Below, in pieces: positions 63,570 to 64,000 of a stretch of DNA of 64,000 nt; within the stretch, counting starts at the first letter, position 1; every line of letters starts with the position of its first letter. The stretch is taken from assembly GCF_003337565.1 (NCBI RefSeq), contig NZ_QPJL01000012.1, positions 45,399 through 109,398 of the forward strand. The letters run 5' to 3'. The notes beneath the pieces were generated by a model. It did no database searches. It was not told the origin of the DNA and saw only the letters and a list, made by a program, of their open reading frames with translations. The position numbers and the translations under genes were made by a program. The DNA comes from Paracoccus lutimaris (GTDB lineage: Bacteria > Pseudomonadota > Alphaproteobacteria > Rhodobacterales > Rhodobacteraceae).

Positions 63570-63819
63570 TATTTACCAACCAACAACCAAAGATGACCTA
63601 ATGCTATACAATTAAGACGATTCACCCGCGGTTGAACAGATACCCTTTCGTATAGGTCGCCTGCAACCCCAAAATACATATAATTGCTTTATTTCAAAAT
63701 GTTGCGTTTCACCTTCGCGTCACATACCGCGTCAGGGAACGTCAGGTCAATCGGAATATTTGTGGTAACTACACACCACCGATTCACGTGCCGAGCGAAC
63801 GAAACGGGGCTTTGCTAGG
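63570..63819. other. AT-richer gap between the unknown gene and the IS element
   Basis: This 250-bp stretch is less GC-rich than the rest of the window and has no supported gene. On minus, TTGAAA (63691-63697 region) followed by AT-rich sequence could be a promoter for the 161-residue gene. GTCA recurs at 63719, 63731, 63741 and 63746. The probable IS end lies near 63806 (GGGGCTTTGCTAGG). Confidence 0.35.
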
Positions 63820-64000
63820 TCATGTTGACAAATGGCGGAGCCAGAGGCGGATCGAGGTGATGTCGATGAACCCGAGGAAGCTTTCTGCGGTCTTGTCATA
63901 GCGGGTGGCGACGCGGCGGGCGTTCTTGAGTTTGTTGAAGCAGCGCTCTACGGCCACACGCAGCTTGCGGGACTTGCGCATCGGGATGACCGGTACGACG
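63820..64000 (-). mobile_element. IS5-family transposase, 3' end (cut by window edge)
   Basis: Read on minus, the last about 60 codons end with a TGA at 63820-63822. They encode VERCFNKLKNARRVATRYDK, the region around the catalytic glutamate of the DDE triad in IS5-family transposases, then a tail ending RLWLRHLST. The gene runs out of the window, so length, integrity and left end are unknown. Sequence after the stop (plus strand GGGGCTTTGCTAGG at about 63806) may be the inverted repeat. Confidence 0.85.

Noticed and set aside
63820..64000. Calling the transposase a complete or inactive element
   Set aside because: Only the 3' end is visible and it is open to the edge, so integrity cannot be judged.

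Overview
The window looks like chromosomal DNA of a Paracoccus-like member of the Rhodobacteraceae (Alphaproteobacteria). The evidence is high GC with strong G/C preference at third codon positions, a polyol operon of the smoEFGK/mtlK type known from Rhodobacter, a nasTSABGC nitrate-assimilation cluster of the type described in Paracoccus denitrificans, and a trehalose thuEFGKAB-type operon as in rhizobia. No rRNA, tRNA, CRISPR array or complete prophage was seen. Genus and species are inference.

Layout. 0.1-5.6 kb: lepA (minus), a drug/metabolite exporter (minus), a small copper/heavy-metal chaperone, a secreted small protein with a sirtuin (cobB), and a phnM without other phn genes. 5.7-11.4 kb (minus): polyol uptake and oxidation, smoE-F-G-K-mtlK. 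11.6-24.5 kb (minus): one compact glycogen operon glgP-glgB-glgC-glgA-glgX-malQ-pgm with mostly overlapping genes. 24.8-28.3 kb (minus): de novo NAD synthesis nadA-nadB-nadC. 28.4-30.2 kb (minus): pabB-pabC for p-aminobenzoate. 30.3-37.6 kb (minus): thuE-F-G-K-A-B plus a second Gfo/Idh/MocA oxidoreductase. 38.0-40.1 kb (minus): a copper-delivery set (DUF2946-like protein, a YcnI-PCuAC fusion, Sco). 40.2-44.1 kb: ferric-iron ABC transporter with fbpA-fbpB on minus and the ATPase divergent on plus. 44.2-52.9 kb (minus): nasT-nasS-nasA-nasB-nasG-nasC. 53.2-58.7 kb (plus): urea transporter urtABCDE. 58.7-60.3 kb: a MOSC protein and pyridoxal kinase. 60.3-62.6 kb (minus): tex. 62.8-64.0 kb: two coupled genes of unknown function, an AT-richer intergenic stretch and the 3' end of an IS5-family transposase cut by the window edge.

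How it fits together. Most of the window handles carbon storage and uptake (polyols, a disaccharide, glycogen) and nitrogen scavenging (nitrate/nitrite, urea). The smoE and glgP upstream regions each carry a 14-bp near-palindrome with the same TGTTAGCG half-site, of the kind bound by LacI-family repressors. The thu promoter has a different perfect inverted repeat. The two nitrogen systems diverge from one 339-bp region that contains a sigma-54-like element in front of urtA. A GC-rich hairpin lies between the binding-protein gene and the first permease gene in all three binding-protein/permease operons on the minus strand.

The most unusual observation is an apparent in-frame insertion of a palindromic repeat, resembling intergenic repeats of Rhodobacterales, inside the MOSC gene at about 58.96-59.01 kb. 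No entirely new defence or mobile system was recognised.
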